DNA of 45,990 nucleotides from an uncultured bacterium (GCA_903847095.1 CAINCQ010000024.1:80628-126617), one strand, 5' to 3'. Counted from the first letter of the stretch, positions 1 to 9,758 are shown. The notes: a model not told the origin generated them from the sequence alone. Translations and numbers: made by a program.

Positions 1-273
1 GAAGCGGCCAAAAAAGCTTCCAGGATCTTGGAAGCCGGATTGGGTGTTATTCGCGTCGCGCTGGTGATGGAGGGCATGGGCGTTAACCATGCTCATTTGA
101 AGTTATATCCTCTGTACGGTCTAGAGGAGAAATTTCAGGAAATGTGGGCCAAAGACCGCGTGTTTTTCAAAAATTACCCAGGCTATATTTCCACCCAGCT
201 TGGCCCGCAGGCCGGCATTGAAGAGCTGAAAAAACTTGCCGAAGAGATCAAAGACAAGAACGGTTTGGCTTAG
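1..273 (+). CDS. HIT-family protein, C-terminal part (5' truncated by window edge)
   Basis: Frame open from base 1; translation has VNHAHLKLYPL, resembling the HIT triad region HxHxHxx with the third His replaced by Lys. Confidence 0.6.
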   Translation, partial: EAAKKASRILEAGLGVIRVALVMEGMGVNHAHLKLYPLYGLEEKFQEMWAKDRVFFKNYPGYISTQLGPQAGIEELKKLAEEIKDKNGLA

Positions 274-317
274 CCTCGACAATTTGCCGGAAATATATTA
301 ATATTACGGCATAATCC

Positions 318-388
318 GGGCCCGTAGTATAGTGGTAATACGCGTCCATGGCATGGACGTATCCGGGGTCCGAGTCCCCGCGGGTCCA
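318..388 (+). tRNA. tRNA-Ala (anticodon GGC)
   Basis: Acceptor GGGCCCG/CGGGTCC, anticodon stem CGTCC/GGACG with loop ATGGCAT (GGC), T arm GGGGTCCGAGTCCCC. Confidence 0.9.
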
Positions 389-396
389 CAAAACCA

Positions 397-421
397 AACC
401 GCCTTAAAACAAGGCGGTTTT
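397..421 (+). terminator. Rho-independent terminator after tRNA-Ala
   Basis: AACCGCCTT...AAGGCGGTT followed by T-run. Confidence 0.7.
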
Positions 422-431
422 GGATGGATAT

Positions 432-1496
432 ATGGACGAACAAAAGATAACCGATAGCAAAAAATATCAGCAAGAAATCGCCGAGCAATACAAAAAGCGC
501 GTTTCCAAGTTTTCTTCCAAAGAAATAATGGAGGTTTTGAGGGTGTTGGGGATAACCGGCGTTGAACAAGAATTAATACAAGAGGCCGTTGCCGGAAACA
601 TGAACGCGACCTATTTGACGCCTAGTTTGGTGATCAAAATAAATAAAGACAAAGGGGTTTGTAAGTACTTGGCAAATAAAATAGTTTCCGATAAACTTTT
701 TGGGCAATATCCCGTAGTAAAAGTTCGGGATTACGATTTTTTCGAAAAGACGAATTACGAAATATTGATAATGGAGAGGGCATCGGGCACGCTTCTTCTC
801 GACGATATTTTTGAGTTGAGCGATAAATCGCAAATCGATCTGTTTACGCAGGTTTTGGCGGTAGTGAAGCAATTGTTCGCTATCGGGTTTGATAAGTTTG
901 GCCCGGTAGGTTCAGAAGTTGGCTTGCTCCCTATCTATGCCGAATTATTGGCCAGCGAGTTCGGGCGGCACCTACGGGCGATACGGGAACAAAAGCTTTG
1001 CGACGAAAAAGATATCGAAAAAGTCGAAAAATATTTCTTGGAGAATGTCGGTATTTTCAATGACGAGAAACCGGTGTTTATCCACACCGACTTGCATATG
1101 GGTAATATTTTGCACGAGGGAAATAGATTAACCGCGATCATTGATTTTGACTCGGCCTTGCAGGCTCCAAAAACGAGAACGCTGGTTTCTTTGCTCGGCT
1201 ACATCGACAATCCCGCTCAATTCGTCGAGGGAACCAAAGATTTTCAGAAGTACAAAGGCAAGAGCTTTTATCATTTTCTGCCTGCCCTAAGAGAAGGGCT
1301 GTCGGATGTATTTAACGATCGGTTGCTTTTAAAAAAATTAAATATGTACGGCGTGAGTATCGGTATGATGTGGATCGCGGGCAATTGGTCGTCGGACTGG
1401 AATAAGGAGATGATACGCAACATTGTTGACAATGAGCTTGCCGATTCGGAAGAAAAATTGCGCCAATCGTATTTTGGCAAGATACTTGGCTACTGA
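432..1496 (+). CDS. Aminoglycoside phosphotransferase/kinase-like phosphotransferase
   Basis: VFIHTDLHMGNILHEGNRLTAIIDFDSA matches the APH catalytic loop (HxDxxxxN) plus the IDFD metal motif; ATG at 432 preferred over TTG at 420. Confidence 0.8.
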   Translation: MDEQKITDSKKYQQEIAEQYKKRVSKFSSKEIMEVLRVLGITGVEQELIQEAVAGNMNATYLTPSLVIKINKDKGVCKYLANKIVSDKLFGQYPVVKVRDYDFFEKTNYEILIMERASGTLLLDDIFELSDKSQIDLFTQVLAVVKQLFAIGFDKFGPVGSEVGLLPIYAELLASEFGRHLRAIREQKLCDEKDIEKVEKYFLENVGIFNDEKPVFIHTDLHMGNILHEGNRLTAIIDFDSALQAPKTRTLVSLLGYIDNPAQFVEGTKDFQKYKGKSFYHFLPALREGLSDVFNDRLLLKKLNMYGVSIGMMWIAGNWSSDWNKEMIRNIVDNELADSEEKLRQSYFGKILGY

Positions 1497-1510
1497 TCAA
1501 TCAGCCCTAA

Positions 1511-1538
1511 AAGCCGTCTCGAAAACGAGGCGGTTTTT
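1511..1538 (+). terminator. Rho-independent terminator
   Basis: AAGCCGTCTCG aaaa CGAGGCGGTTTTT. Confidence 0.7.
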
Positions 1539-1611
1539 AGTTGACAAAAAAGACGAAAAGGATAATATTTGCCTAAACTCGGTTCTTTAAAAATTACGGG
1601 AGTTGGTTATT

Positions 1612-2169
1612 ATGAACGATCTGAAAGTTAAGAATTGGCGTAAGTCCATGGAAGAATTTGACCTTGCCGGAAAAATGGAAGAATTTCTGGAATCGATATG
1701 GAGTGTTAGATGGCTGATAGTGGTTTGCTGTGTTGTTGTTTCCGGGCCCGCCCTATATGCCGGTTATCTCTTTGACACGTATGGCCAGCCGGAGATCAGG
1801 AGCGTGCCGTTCGACCACAAAATGGATTTTACGTATTTAGGTGCCGATACCGGAAAATACGTGTCCAATCTCCAACTTGATGAAGGCGCTATGAGCAAGG
1901 ATGGCTGGTATGGCCAACTAGTCATACGCTCGGGAGAAGATGCGGATCTTGTAACCTGGAAATTTTCATTGGTCAAAAATGGCCAGATAACCGAATTAAA
2001 AGAAGTCAAATACAACCCTCCGTCGTATTACAAATTATTCAACTATGATATCAAGACAGCCCGATATCAGAAAGAAGATTTCAGTAAAAGCGACTCATTC
2101 ATGTTTTATGTCGTGTTTGGACTGATAGCATTATTCGTTGTTGCGGTTTATCATACGCGGTGGAGTTAA
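1612..2169 (+). CDS. Hypothetical membrane protein (two TM segments)
   Basis: Hydrophobic segments WLIVVCCVVVSGPALYAGYL and FMFYVVFGLIALFVVAVY; upstream TTGACA; terminator at 2171-2191. Confidence 0.6.
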   Translation: MNDLKVKNWRKSMEEFDLAGKMEEFLESIWSVRWLIVVCCVVVSGPALYAGYLFDTYGQPEIRSVPFDHKMDFTYLGADTGKYVSNLQLDEGAMSKDGWYGQLVIRSGEDADLVTWKFSLVKNGQITELKEVKYNPPSYYKLFNYDIKTARYQKEDFSKSDSFMFYVVFGLIALFVVAVYHTRWS

Positions 2170-2243
2170 AGGCGGATTATCCGCTTTTTTTGTTAACTAG
2201 CCGGGACAGTGATATCATGAAAAATAAGTAAATAAACAAAAAA

Positions 2244-3437
2244 ATGAAAAAAATCCCTTATTTTTTATTGGTATTGTCGTTTGGAATTCTTGCTGCGCCT
2301 TTGGCCGTGGGTGCCAATGGGGGAATGGTTCATTGGCCACCGCAAATTTATGTCAGCCAGACCGATCAGAACGCGATCGTCGCTTGGAACGGGACCGAAG
2401 AGATCCTGGTTTTGTCGACTAACTGGAGCAAGCCGGCCGGCAGCGGCGAAGTAACGCTTTTGAAAACCGTTCCTTTGCCTTCCAATCCTTCGGAGATAAA
2501 AGAGGGAGACACCGCCATTTTTGAAAAAATGGTCGATGTTTTGAATCAAAAAATTAGCGTTACTTGGGGAACCGCTGCAACGGGTAAAGGGTCCGATTCA
2601 AAAGCGGAAAACGCGCCAAGCGTCGAGGTTGTTTTTCAGAAAGTGATCGGAGCCCACGACGTTACTGTGGTTAAGGTCAATAACCCCGAGGAGTTTTCCA
2701 ACTGGATCGATGGTTTTGCCGCCGGAAAAAAATTGGAAAAGAAACAGATCTCCGAGGAATTCAAGAACGGGTTGAAGAGCTACCTGAAACGGAACATAAA
2801 TTATTTTGTTTTCGATGTCGCAACTTTAAGCGATGACGATAATACGATCAAACCGCTGGTTTACCGTTTTTCAACGCGTTATTTTTATTTCCCGATGCTC
2901 GTAAGCGGGGTTTCCGAGATTGCCGACAGCGAAACCAGGATTAATTTATTTTTGGTTTATCCAGATACCATGAAGCTTCCGCCAAGTGTTTGGCAGGGGA
3001 ATGTCGACTATTCGGTGAGCGACTACGGCTTTGAGATACCTTTGACCAACAGTGAGCTAAAGGGAGTTTTTGAGCCTTTAGCTTCGTTATTTTATGGCGA
3101 CGTTTCCGTAAGGAGGTTCCAAATGTTTGGTAAACTAAGCAAAATCGATAAAGACCTGATGCTTTTTCCGCAGCTGCTCGCGAGTAATTTGAAAGTCGGG
3201 ATGAGAAGCGAGGATGTGAAGATTTTGCAGCAGCTTTTGATAAATGAAGGGTTTTGGCAGTCGGAGGCCAGCATCACAAGCTATTTCGGGCCGGCTACCA
3301 AAGCCGCGGTAATGAAATTCCAGGACCGGTACAAGGAAAATATTTTATATCCACTTGGGCTTACCGGGCCGACCGGATTTTTCGGTCCCTACACCCGTAA
3401 GTATCTTAACGAAAATATTTTTGTCGGAGCAAAATAG
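2244..3437 (+). CDS. Secreted protein: DUF2330-like N-terminal region plus C-terminal peptidoglycan-binding-like domain
   Basis: Signal peptide; GGMVHWPPQIYVSQTDQNAIVAWNGTEEILVLS; C-terminus LKVGMRSEDVKILQQLLINEGFW...YFGPATKAAVMKFQ is PG_binding_1-like. Confidence 0.65.
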   Translation: MKKIPYFLLVLSFGILAAPLAVGANGGMVHWPPQIYVSQTDQNAIVAWNGTEEILVLSTNWSKPAGSGEVTLLKTVPLPSNPSEIKEGDTAIFEKMVDVLNQKISVTWGTAATGKGSDSKAENAPSVEVVFQKVIGAHDVTVVKVNNPEEFSNWIDGFAAGKKLEKKQISEEFKNGLKSYLKRNINYFVFDVATLSDDDNTIKPLVYRFSTRYFYFPMLVSGVSEIADSETRINLFLVYPDTMKLPPSVWQGNVDYSVSDYGFEIPLTNSELKGVFEPLASLFYGDVSVRRFQMFGKLSKIDKDLMLFPQLLASNLKVGMRSEDVKILQQLLINEGFWQSEASITSYFGPATKAAVMKFQDRYKENILYPLGLTGPTGFFGPYTRKYLNENIFVGAK

Positions 3438-3521
3438 AGGAAGATTTCTCAATAAGGTCAATGGCTCTTGATAAGAGGTTGTTTGAGCCGAGAAAGTCTA
3501 CCGTTGTCGAGATTATTTATA

Positions 3522-4427
3522 ATGTGGGAATTTAAAAGGGTCGAACCAAAAAACAAGGAGTTATTAAATGACTATTTGAAAAAAGCCAAAGTCGGTTTTT
3601 CTTTTTTCGGTTCCCCGTATTCGCTGGATATTTTTTTAAATTGCGGGATAAAAAAGTTATACTTGGCGGTTTCCGGCTCGGAGGTCCGGCTTATATTGTT
3701 GAGGGAAAAACCTTTTGGAAACGATGTCCGGATCCTTTTTTCCGTTTCGGATGACGATGCTTTGATCGCCGCGATCAAGGATCAGTTCGATCCGGTCTAT
3801 GTTGCTTATAATATGGTTAGCGCGGATAACTTGCGGTATCCGAGTTGTTCAAAAAGAAGCGAATTGATAGTCGATACGGCAACGATCGCCCAGCTTGCCG
3901 ATCCTAAGATCAAACGCGCTTTCAATGTTTTCAATAGAAGGCATCCCGATATCCGTTTTGAAAAAATCGAGCCAGACCATAAAGAGGAACTTTTGGAATT
4001 TTTTGATCAATGGGACCAACGGCCGGTTACGAAATTGAGAATAAAAGGAATGGAGAATGATAAATTCTTTTTGGATAATTATCTCAAAGATCCGGGTATC
4101 GATGGCGAAGTAGCCATCAATGGAAATAAAATAATCGGATACATTGTTTTTGCTCCCGGATATCCTACCAATAGCGCCGTTGGCCTGATCGGCAAATGTT
4201 TAAGGGGATATAAGGAATTAGGAATGCGTTTGCATATTGCTGGCGGTCGCCGAGCCCTAGCGAAGGGTTTTACGAAGATAGCGATCGGGGAGATCGATCC
4301 TGGTGAGAAGGGAAGTTTTAAGTCGCGGCTGGCGATGAATGGTGAAACGATCAATTTGTATAGTTACGAAATATTCAGAAGCCCGAAAATAAAATTACAC
4401 GGCGACTATCTTGGTTCAATTACATAA
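3522..4427 (+). CDS. Hypothetical protein, possibly acyl-CoA N-acyltransferase fold (DUF2156-like)
   Basis: Length and C-terminal region (NGNKIIGYIVFAPG...LRGYKELGMRLHIAGGRRALAKGFTKIAIGEID) suggest a GNAT-like fold; weak assignment. ATG at 3522 chosen. Confidence 0.4.
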   Translation: MWEFKRVEPKNKELLNDYLKKAKVGFSFFGSPYSLDIFLNCGIKKLYLAVSGSEVRLILLREKPFGNDVRILFSVSDDDALIAAIKDQFDPVYVAYNMVSADNLRYPSCSKRSELIVDTATIAQLADPKIKRAFNVFNRRHPDIRFEKIEPDHKEELLEFFDQWDQRPVTKLRIKGMENDKFFLDNYLKDPGIDGEVAINGNKIIGYIVFAPGYPTNSAVGLIGKCLRGYKELGMRLHIAGGRRALAKGFTKIAIGEIDPGEKGSFKSRLAMNGETINLYSYEIFRSPKIKLHGDYLGSIT

Positions 4428-4448
4428 GGAAAAATCAATTGATTGTAT

Positions 4449-4476
4449 TTGACAAATAATGTAATTATAGTATAAT
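4449..4476 (+). promoter_or_regulatory. Sigma70-type promoter for NUDIX gene
   Basis: TTGACA - 16 nt - TATAAT. Confidence 0.7.
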
Positions 4477-4506
4477 AAAAAAAGTTGCGTGGTTTGGTGA
4501 GTTTTA

Positions 4507-4935
4507 ATGCAACAGGTATTAGAGATAGGGGCGGCACCGAAATATCGGGATTTCGCCGTGATAGTGGTGTTAGTGACTCCCGGAGGTATTCCGATGGTCC
4601 GGGAGAGAAGACCGGGCCGGGTGCCTTATCTTAAATTTCCGGGCGGAAAGCGTGATGGAGAAGAAACTCCGGAAAAATGCGCCGTACGGGAAATGGATGA
4701 GGAAACCGGGGCCAAGATTGACCCGGAAAAACTGGTCTTGCTTCATTGGGAAGACCGGGATACCCACGATTTCTTTGTTTTCGGATTAAAGCTTCCGGAG
4801 CTGCCGGTTTTGAAACATACCGGAGACGAAGGCGAAGAGGTTGGGGCGTATTCCCGGGAAGGCCTCAAGGGAAGAAAAGACGTTTTTCCAAAACATCGGG
4901 AGATCGGAGCGATCAGACAGTTTATCTATGGTTAG
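4507..4935 (+). CDS. NUDIX hydrolase
   Basis: NUDIX box GGKRDGEETPEKCAVREMDEETGA. Confidence 0.85.
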   Translation: MQQVLEIGAAPKYRDFAVIVVLVTPGGIPMVRERRPGRVPYLKFPGGKRDGEETPEKCAVREMDEETGAKIDPEKLVLLHWEDRDTHDFFVFGLKLPELPVLKHTGDEGEEVGAYSREGLKGRKDVFPKHREIGAIRQFIYG

Positions 4936-5017
4936 TCGCGTTAAGCCTGCTTACAAAAGCAGGCCTTTTTGTTTGTGTGGCGTTGATTTTTTAGGAAAAA
5001 TAGTTATTATAACTATT

Positions 5018-5719
5018 ATGATCGACAAATGGGCAAGATATTTCGGGGTTAATAAGCCGGGCGAGATCACCTGGTCCCATGGAACGAACAGTCAGGAAGC
5101 TTTGATCGATGCGCTTGGCAGACCGGTTCATTTTATCGAAACGGATGTGATGCTTAATCGCTTGGGTAAGATCATTTGTGCTCATCCGCCCAACACCGAC
5201 AGCGATCTGTCGTTGAACGACTTTTTTTGGAGGATAAGCCAAAAGGCAAAGATCGGGATCAAACTTGATTTCAAACTCCCGGAAATATTCTGGCCGTCGC
5301 TTTATTTGTTGGAAAAGTACGGGTTAAAACAGCCGATAATTCTTAATGCCGATATTTTGCAAGGCAATGGGGCTGACGCGGCGAGGTTCCATCCCGAAGC
5401 GTTTCTGGTTATCTGCCAGACTTATCTTAAGGATCATGCGAACGTCATTGTTTCTCCCGGTTGGACAACGGCGGATGACTGTTTCTACACCAAAGAAAAT
5501 GTGGACGAAATGATCAGTCTTTGCCGCTGGCTGGATAATGTCACGTTTCCGGTCAGACTTAGCCTGATGGAAGAATCCTGGCCGGAATTACGGCGGCTGA
5601 CCGAAAAGGATGGCTGGACCTTAAGCGTTTGGTCGGGTACCGATCCGGTAACTTCGGACCAGCGCCAGTGGCTTAAGGATAACGTCGATTCAATGAAAGC
5701 GTTTATCGACATAGGGTAG
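5018..5719 (+). CDS. FAM151/Menorin (DUF2181)-like protein
   Basis: ITWSHGTNS, ETDVML, CAHPPNTDSDLSL, GIKLDFK, ILNADIL, VSPGWTT, NVTFPVR, LSVW match recalled FAM151 signature blocks in order; ATG at 5018. Confidence 0.8.
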   Translation: MIDKWARYFGVNKPGEITWSHGTNSQEALIDALGRPVHFIETDVMLNRLGKIICAHPPNTDSDLSLNDFFWRISQKAKIGIKLDFKLPEIFWPSLYLLEKYGLKQPIILNADILQGNGADAARFHPEAFLVICQTYLKDHANVIVSPGWTTADDCFYTKENVDEMISLCRWLDNVTFPVRLSLMEESWPELRRLTEKDGWTLSVWSGTDPVTSDQRQWLKDNVDSMKAFIDIG

Positions 5720-5725
5720 CTTTAG

Positions 5726-5751
5726 GCAACAGTTTCCACTGTTGCTTTTTT
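5726..5751 (+). terminator. Rho-independent terminator
   Basis: GGCAACAGtttccaCTGTTGCTTTTTT. Confidence 0.7.
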
Positions 5752-5768
5752 CTTCCCGGAGATAACCA

Positions 5769-6989
5769 ATGGAAAATTTTAACTTTAAAATTTTAAAGAA
5801 AGACAAAAAAACTGCTGCTCGGGCAGGGGTGATTACAACAAAGAGGGGAAAAATAGAAACCCCTTATTTTGTGCCGGTCGCGACCTTGGGATCGGTGAGG
5901 GCGTTAAATTCCGATGATTTGGTGGCCTTGGGTGCGCAGTGCGCTTTGGTGAATACCTACCACTTGCATCTTAAGCCCGGGGATAAAACCGTGAAAAAGC
6001 TGGGCGGAATGCATAAGTTCATGAATTTTGAAAAAACGCTCTTTTCCGATTCCGGCGGTTTCCAGGCCTTTTCCTTGGGATTGGCTCGGGAACACAATAT
6101 CGGTAAGATCGGGAATTTTTTTCCGGGCGAAAACGGTAAAAAGGAGCGGGAAAAACCGGCGGCCAATGTCAAAGAAAATCTTACGAGGATAACCGACGAA
6201 GGGATAAAATTTAAATCCGTGTATGACGGGTCGTGGCAATTTATGGACGCCAAGGCTTCAATGAAGATCCAATCCAATCTTGATTCCGATCTCATTATGG
6301 CGTTCGACGAGTGTACCTCACCGTTATCGGACAAGGATTATACGGCTGTGGCAATGCGCCGGACGCATGATTGGGCCAAACTATCGTTAAAATATCACAA
6401 TAAAGAACAGGCGCTTTACGGGATAATTCAGGGAGGATGGTTTTCCGATCTTCGCGCCGAAAGCACGGAATTCATAAACTCCAAGCCATTCGACGGCATA
6501 GCTATTGGTGGATCGCTGGGCAATTGCAAAAAGGATATGCATCAGATACTGGAGTGGGTGATTCCGCAACTGGACGATCGACCTCGTCATTTATTGGGCA
6601 TTGGAGAAGTTGACGATATTTTCGAGTGTGTGGATCGCGGAATCGATACGTTTGATTGCGTAAGTCCTACGCGCAACGCCCGGCGGGGGAGTTTGTGTAT
6701 TCGGCCCGAATCCGGCGGAAACGTGAAAAACAAGTTCAGACTTCATATCGCTTCGGCCAAATTCCGAGAGGACAAAAAGCCGGTTGATCCGCACTGTTCG
6801 TGCTTTACCTGTCAAAACCACTCGCGCGCCTATCTGTGCCATCTTTACCATGCCAACGAGCTTTCCTATTACCGCCTGGCCACGATCCACAATTTGCATT
6901 TTATGCTGGACTTGATGGGGCAGGTGAGAACGAGTATCAAAAAAGACACTTTTTTGGCTTTGAAAAAAAAGTGGCTGGCGGCCGGTTAG
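5769..6989 (+). CDS. tgt: tRNA-guanine(34) transglycosylase
   Basis: SDSGGFQAFSLG, DGIAIGGSLG, HLLGIGEVDDIFECVDRGIDTFDCVSPTRNARRG and a Zn-binding CSCFTCQNHSRAYLCHLYHANE. Confidence 0.95.
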   Translation: MENFNFKILKKDKKTAARAGVITTKRGKIETPYFVPVATLGSVRALNSDDLVALGAQCALVNTYHLHLKPGDKTVKKLGGMHKFMNFEKTLFSDSGGFQAFSLGLAREHNIGKIGNFFPGENGKKEREKPAANVKENLTRITDEGIKFKSVYDGSWQFMDAKASMKIQSNLDSDLIMAFDECTSPLSDKDYTAVAMRRTHDWAKLSLKYHNKEQALYGIIQGGWFSDLRAESTEFINSKPFDGIAIGGSLGNCKKDMHQILEWVIPQLDDRPRHLLGIGEVDDIFECVDRGIDTFDCVSPTRNARRGSLCIRPESGGNVKNKFRLHIASAKFREDKKPVDPHCSCFTCQNHSRAYLCHLYHANELSYYRLATIHNLHFMLDLMGQVRTSIKKDTFLALKKKWLAAG

Positions 6990-7127
6990 CACCCCGATCT
7001 TGCGTCCAAAGGGGGCGCCTCTTGAAGCATGTTAATGTTTTCGGATTTAAGGAATCCCCTTAACTCAATGCCTCGATGCGTATTATGCGAGGTATTCCGT
7101 TAATAAAAAAGAACCGTTAAAGGGTTC

Positions 7128-7310
7128 TTAAGCTTCGGGTTCCAGCAGGCCAAAAATTTTTACCGCCAAAAGCGCAATGGCGATATTAGCCGTATTGTCG
7201 CTACAACCATCGTGATCAGGCAAATCTGCTTTATCCCAGCTTCCCTTGGCTACGTTTAAAGCCCGGGTCAGTTTTAAGCCGACTTCTTCATCGTTAGTCA
7301 TTTCAACCAC
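7128..7310 (-). CDS. Small hypothetical protein
   Basis: 60 aa ORF with a purine-rich RBS (CCAAGAGAGG) upstream on the minus strand. Confidence 0.45.
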   Translation of the reverse strand: MVEMTNDEEVGLKLTRALNVAKGSWDKADLPDHDGCSDNTANIAIALLAVKIFGLLEPEA

Positions 7311-7389
7311 CTCTCTTGGTGTTATCGAAAATATACAAATTTAAAACAAGGATGTCAAGAAAAAAACTGCCGATGGCAGTTTAATTGTT

Positions 7390-7809
7390 TCAGGTTTCTT
7401 TTAAATGGGTTATGGCGTAGCGTAACACTTCTTGAATATGGCCGTAGTCGCCGTCGATGGGATCTTTGTCTGTTCCCAAGTAGATCAGAACTTTACTGTG
7501 TTGCAACTTGAATCTTATTTGGCCGTACGATTCGACCAGGGTTTTCATATGTTCCAAGCTGTGCCGGTTATGGAAAGTGATGGCTTCGCGGTACCAGGCC
7601 GGTTGTCCGGCGGTAAAAACCCGGGTTAGAGCTTCTTCTATCGTGTGGCCTGGCGCGGATTCGACTGGTCCTCCGTTCGCGTAGAGGATAGAAGCTTGGT
7701 AAAAATTTCCACGTTGGCCGATGATCATCTCTCTTTCCGCCTTTTCGTTCAAGGTATGCCTGATGGCTTCGGTGTATTCTATGCCTTGTTTATCTTTTGA
7801 AAGATCCAT
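7390..7809 (-). CDS. Hypothetical protein
   Basis: 139 aa ORF with GAGGAAGAAA upstream of ATG on minus strand; no antisense competitor. Confidence 0.6.
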   Translation of the reverse strand: MDLSKDKQGIEYTEAIRHTLNEKAEREMIIGQRGNFYQASILYANGGPVESAPGHTIEEALTRVFTAGQPAWYREAITFHNRHSLEHMKTLVESYGQIRFKLQHSKVLIYLGTDKDPIDGDYGHIQEVLRYAITHLKET

Positions 7810-7905
7810 TTTCTTCCTCCTCGAATTTGTTTAGTAAAATCTAATCGGTTTCGCGGTTAATGTCAACGGCTATATTTCCTTATCATAAAAAAGTATAATG
7901 AAAAA

Positions 7906-8340
7906 ATGAAATTTATGGAAAAAAAAGTTAAAGTCGGCGTAGGGGTGTTGGTCCGCGATAAAAAGGGGAAGGTGATCTTGATCAAAAGGACCGGTTCCCA
8001 CGGGGAGGGGACTTGGGCTCCTCCGGGCGGCCATATCGATTTTGGTGAAACGGCGGTTGAAGCCGGGCGCCGGGAAGTGGAAGAAGAAACCGGTATTATT
8101 ACGGGCGATCCGAAAGTGCTTGGATTTACCGAAGATTTTTTTGAGAAAGAAGGCAAACACTATATTACGGTATGGCTTCAAAGCGATTGGCTGTCGGGAG
8201 AACTCAAAAAAAGCGATCGCGAATTCACCGAAATAGGACTATTTGGCATGGAAGATCTGCCTAACCCTTTGTTTTTGACTTTTAAGAATTTTATCGACGG
8301 AAAGCTGCTGCCCCGGCCGCAGGACTTCACAAAGGCGTAA
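7906..8340 (+). CDS. NUDIX hydrolase (NUDT15/MutT-like)
   Basis: VGVGVLVRDKKGKVILIKRTGSHGEGTWAPPGGHIDFGETAVEAGRREVEEETGI; paralog of 11508-11966. Confidence 0.9.
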   Translation: MKFMEKKVKVGVGVLVRDKKGKVILIKRTGSHGEGTWAPPGGHIDFGETAVEAGRREVEEETGIITGDPKVLGFTEDFFEKEGKHYITVWLQSDWLSGELKKSDREFTEIGLFGMEDLPNPLFLTFKNFIDGKLLPRPQDFTKA

Positions 8341-8374
8341 ATTTCTGTTATAAATGATGTGTTCGGCTAGCTTT

Positions 8375-8447
8375 GCCGAGGTAGCCAAGTCGGTCACGGC
8401 GGATGACTGAAAATCATCAGATCTCGGTTCGATCCCGGGCCTCGGCA
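8375..8447 (+). tRNA. tRNA-Phe (anticodon GAA)
   Basis: Acceptor GCCGAGG/CCTCGGC, anticodon stem GATGA/TCATC, loop CTGAAAA, T arm CTCGGTTCGATCCCGGG. Confidence 0.9.
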
Positions 8448-8468
8448 CAATGTAGAAGAATTTCAAAC

Positions 8469-8496
8469 AAAAGCTTCACTTTTTAGTGAAGCTTTT
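8469..8496 (+). terminator. Rho-independent terminator after tRNA-Phe
   Basis: AAAAGCTTCACT tttt AGTGAAGCTTTT. Confidence 0.65.
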
Positions 8497-8574
8497 GTGT
8501 TTGCCCCAAAACCTCTTTCAAAAAAATAAAACAGGGAAGATCATTCCCTGTATCGCGTAGTTTCGAGTTTCGGC

Positions 8575-9573
8575 TTACTGGGTGCTAAGCCGGCATTGCA
8601 GTTCTTTCCGGGCTTCGAAACTTAGCCCGTCGCAAAGATTAATCACTATTTTTTTCCAGTAACTCCTGTCTTTGATATTGCCTAAGCGCGGACCGGAGGC
8701 AACGATCGCTTTATCCGGTGAAATAGCCTGAAGGGGAAGAGTTTTGTCTGCCGCATCAATAGTTAGCGACCAACCTTCTTCCCTCATCCTTTGCGCCAGT
8801 CGGGAAATGATGGTTTCGGCATTGCTACCGGCCAGCTTTCTGGTGTAGGCAGGCAAGAGCTTATCCTTCCAGCTGCTGTCCCCGACAGCTTCGTCCGACA
8901 GCAACATATTCAGTTGAATAAAGTGTTTGCCTTCGCCGCCGGACGGATCCGGATCCAGACGGTTAGCCTGGAGACGTAAAGCCGCGTTCACCATATTCTT
9001 AACCGAGAAGATGGCCTTTTGCCGCTCATCGGGGAAATACGGTATGTCCGAATCCTCGGCTGGCAAAAAGATTTCCCAGCCCCGAACCAGCATATTGCTG
9101 CCTACGGCGATAATTGCCGAATCCGTACCGCATCGGGTTTTAATAGTCTGAAATGCGGAATGGGCCGTCATTTCTCGCCTATTTAAGTTGGTCGGGATTT
9201 TTTCTATCTTGGTGTGTGCCGGGACTATAATGATTTCCATCGGGTTGGGCAGGGCCCGGAACGCGTACGGTTTTGCCTGGAATGGAAAATTCGTGATTCC
9301 CACCACATATTCGCGATGGGATTTTCCTCCTTCCACCTTTACAAATCCATTTACTTCGGTTCCGTGTCCTTTGATTGGAATGATCAGAGGAAGAACAAGG
9401 CTTTTTTCTAACAGTTCGGGCAGATATTTAGCCTCGTTCTCGTTGTTGCAACGTACTACCAATCCTACACCCGGAACCCGGGAAACGTTAACGGTGTATG
9501 TGGTCAGATCCGTACTATTGGTATCAACGAAAATAGCCGTTGATGGCCGCTGGTTACTTAAACTTCTATTCAT
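8575..9573 (-). CDS. Hypothetical protein
   Basis: 332 aa ORF with AGAGGAGATAG RBS directly upstream on the minus strand; no family recognised. Confidence 0.65.
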   Translation of the reverse strand: MNRSLSNQRPSTAIFVDTNSTDLTTYTVNVSRVPGVGLVVRCNNENEAKYLPELLEKSLVLPLIIPIKGHGTEVNGFVKVEGGKSHREYVVGITNFPFQAKPYAFRALPNPMEIIIVPAHTKIEKIPTNLNRREMTAHSAFQTIKTRCGTDSAIIAVGSNMLVRGWEIFLPAEDSDIPYFPDERQKAIFSVKNMVNAALRLQANRLDPDPSGGEGKHFIQLNMLLSDEAVGDSSWKDKLLPAYTRKLAGSNAETIISRLAQRMREEGWSLTIDAADKTLPLQAISPDKAIVASGPRLGNIKDRSYWKKIVINLCDGLSFEARKELQCRLSTQ

Positions 9574-9726
9574 TATCTATCTCCTCTAGTATCTTACTAT
9601 TGTCCATTTTTCGGCGTTATTGGCCGAAAGCCAAGTTTTGGCGCGCGGTTTTCCAGCATAAAACTGAAAGACCCGGCGCCAAAACCCGGCAGATATCATT
9701 CAATTGTCAAAAGAACTTTCCTCTGA

Positions 9727-9758
9727 TTCAGGCCAAGATCTTGCGATCATGGGCTGAA
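9727..9758. repeat. Hairpin element copy 1 (GATC-N4-GATC core)
   Basis: TTCAGGCCAAGATCTTGCGATCATGGGCTGAA; same architecture as 10283-10314. Confidence 0.6.

Noticed and set aside
919-1131. 70-aa ORF inside the phosphotransferase gene
   Set aside because: Alternate frame of a clear APH-like protein; no independent support.
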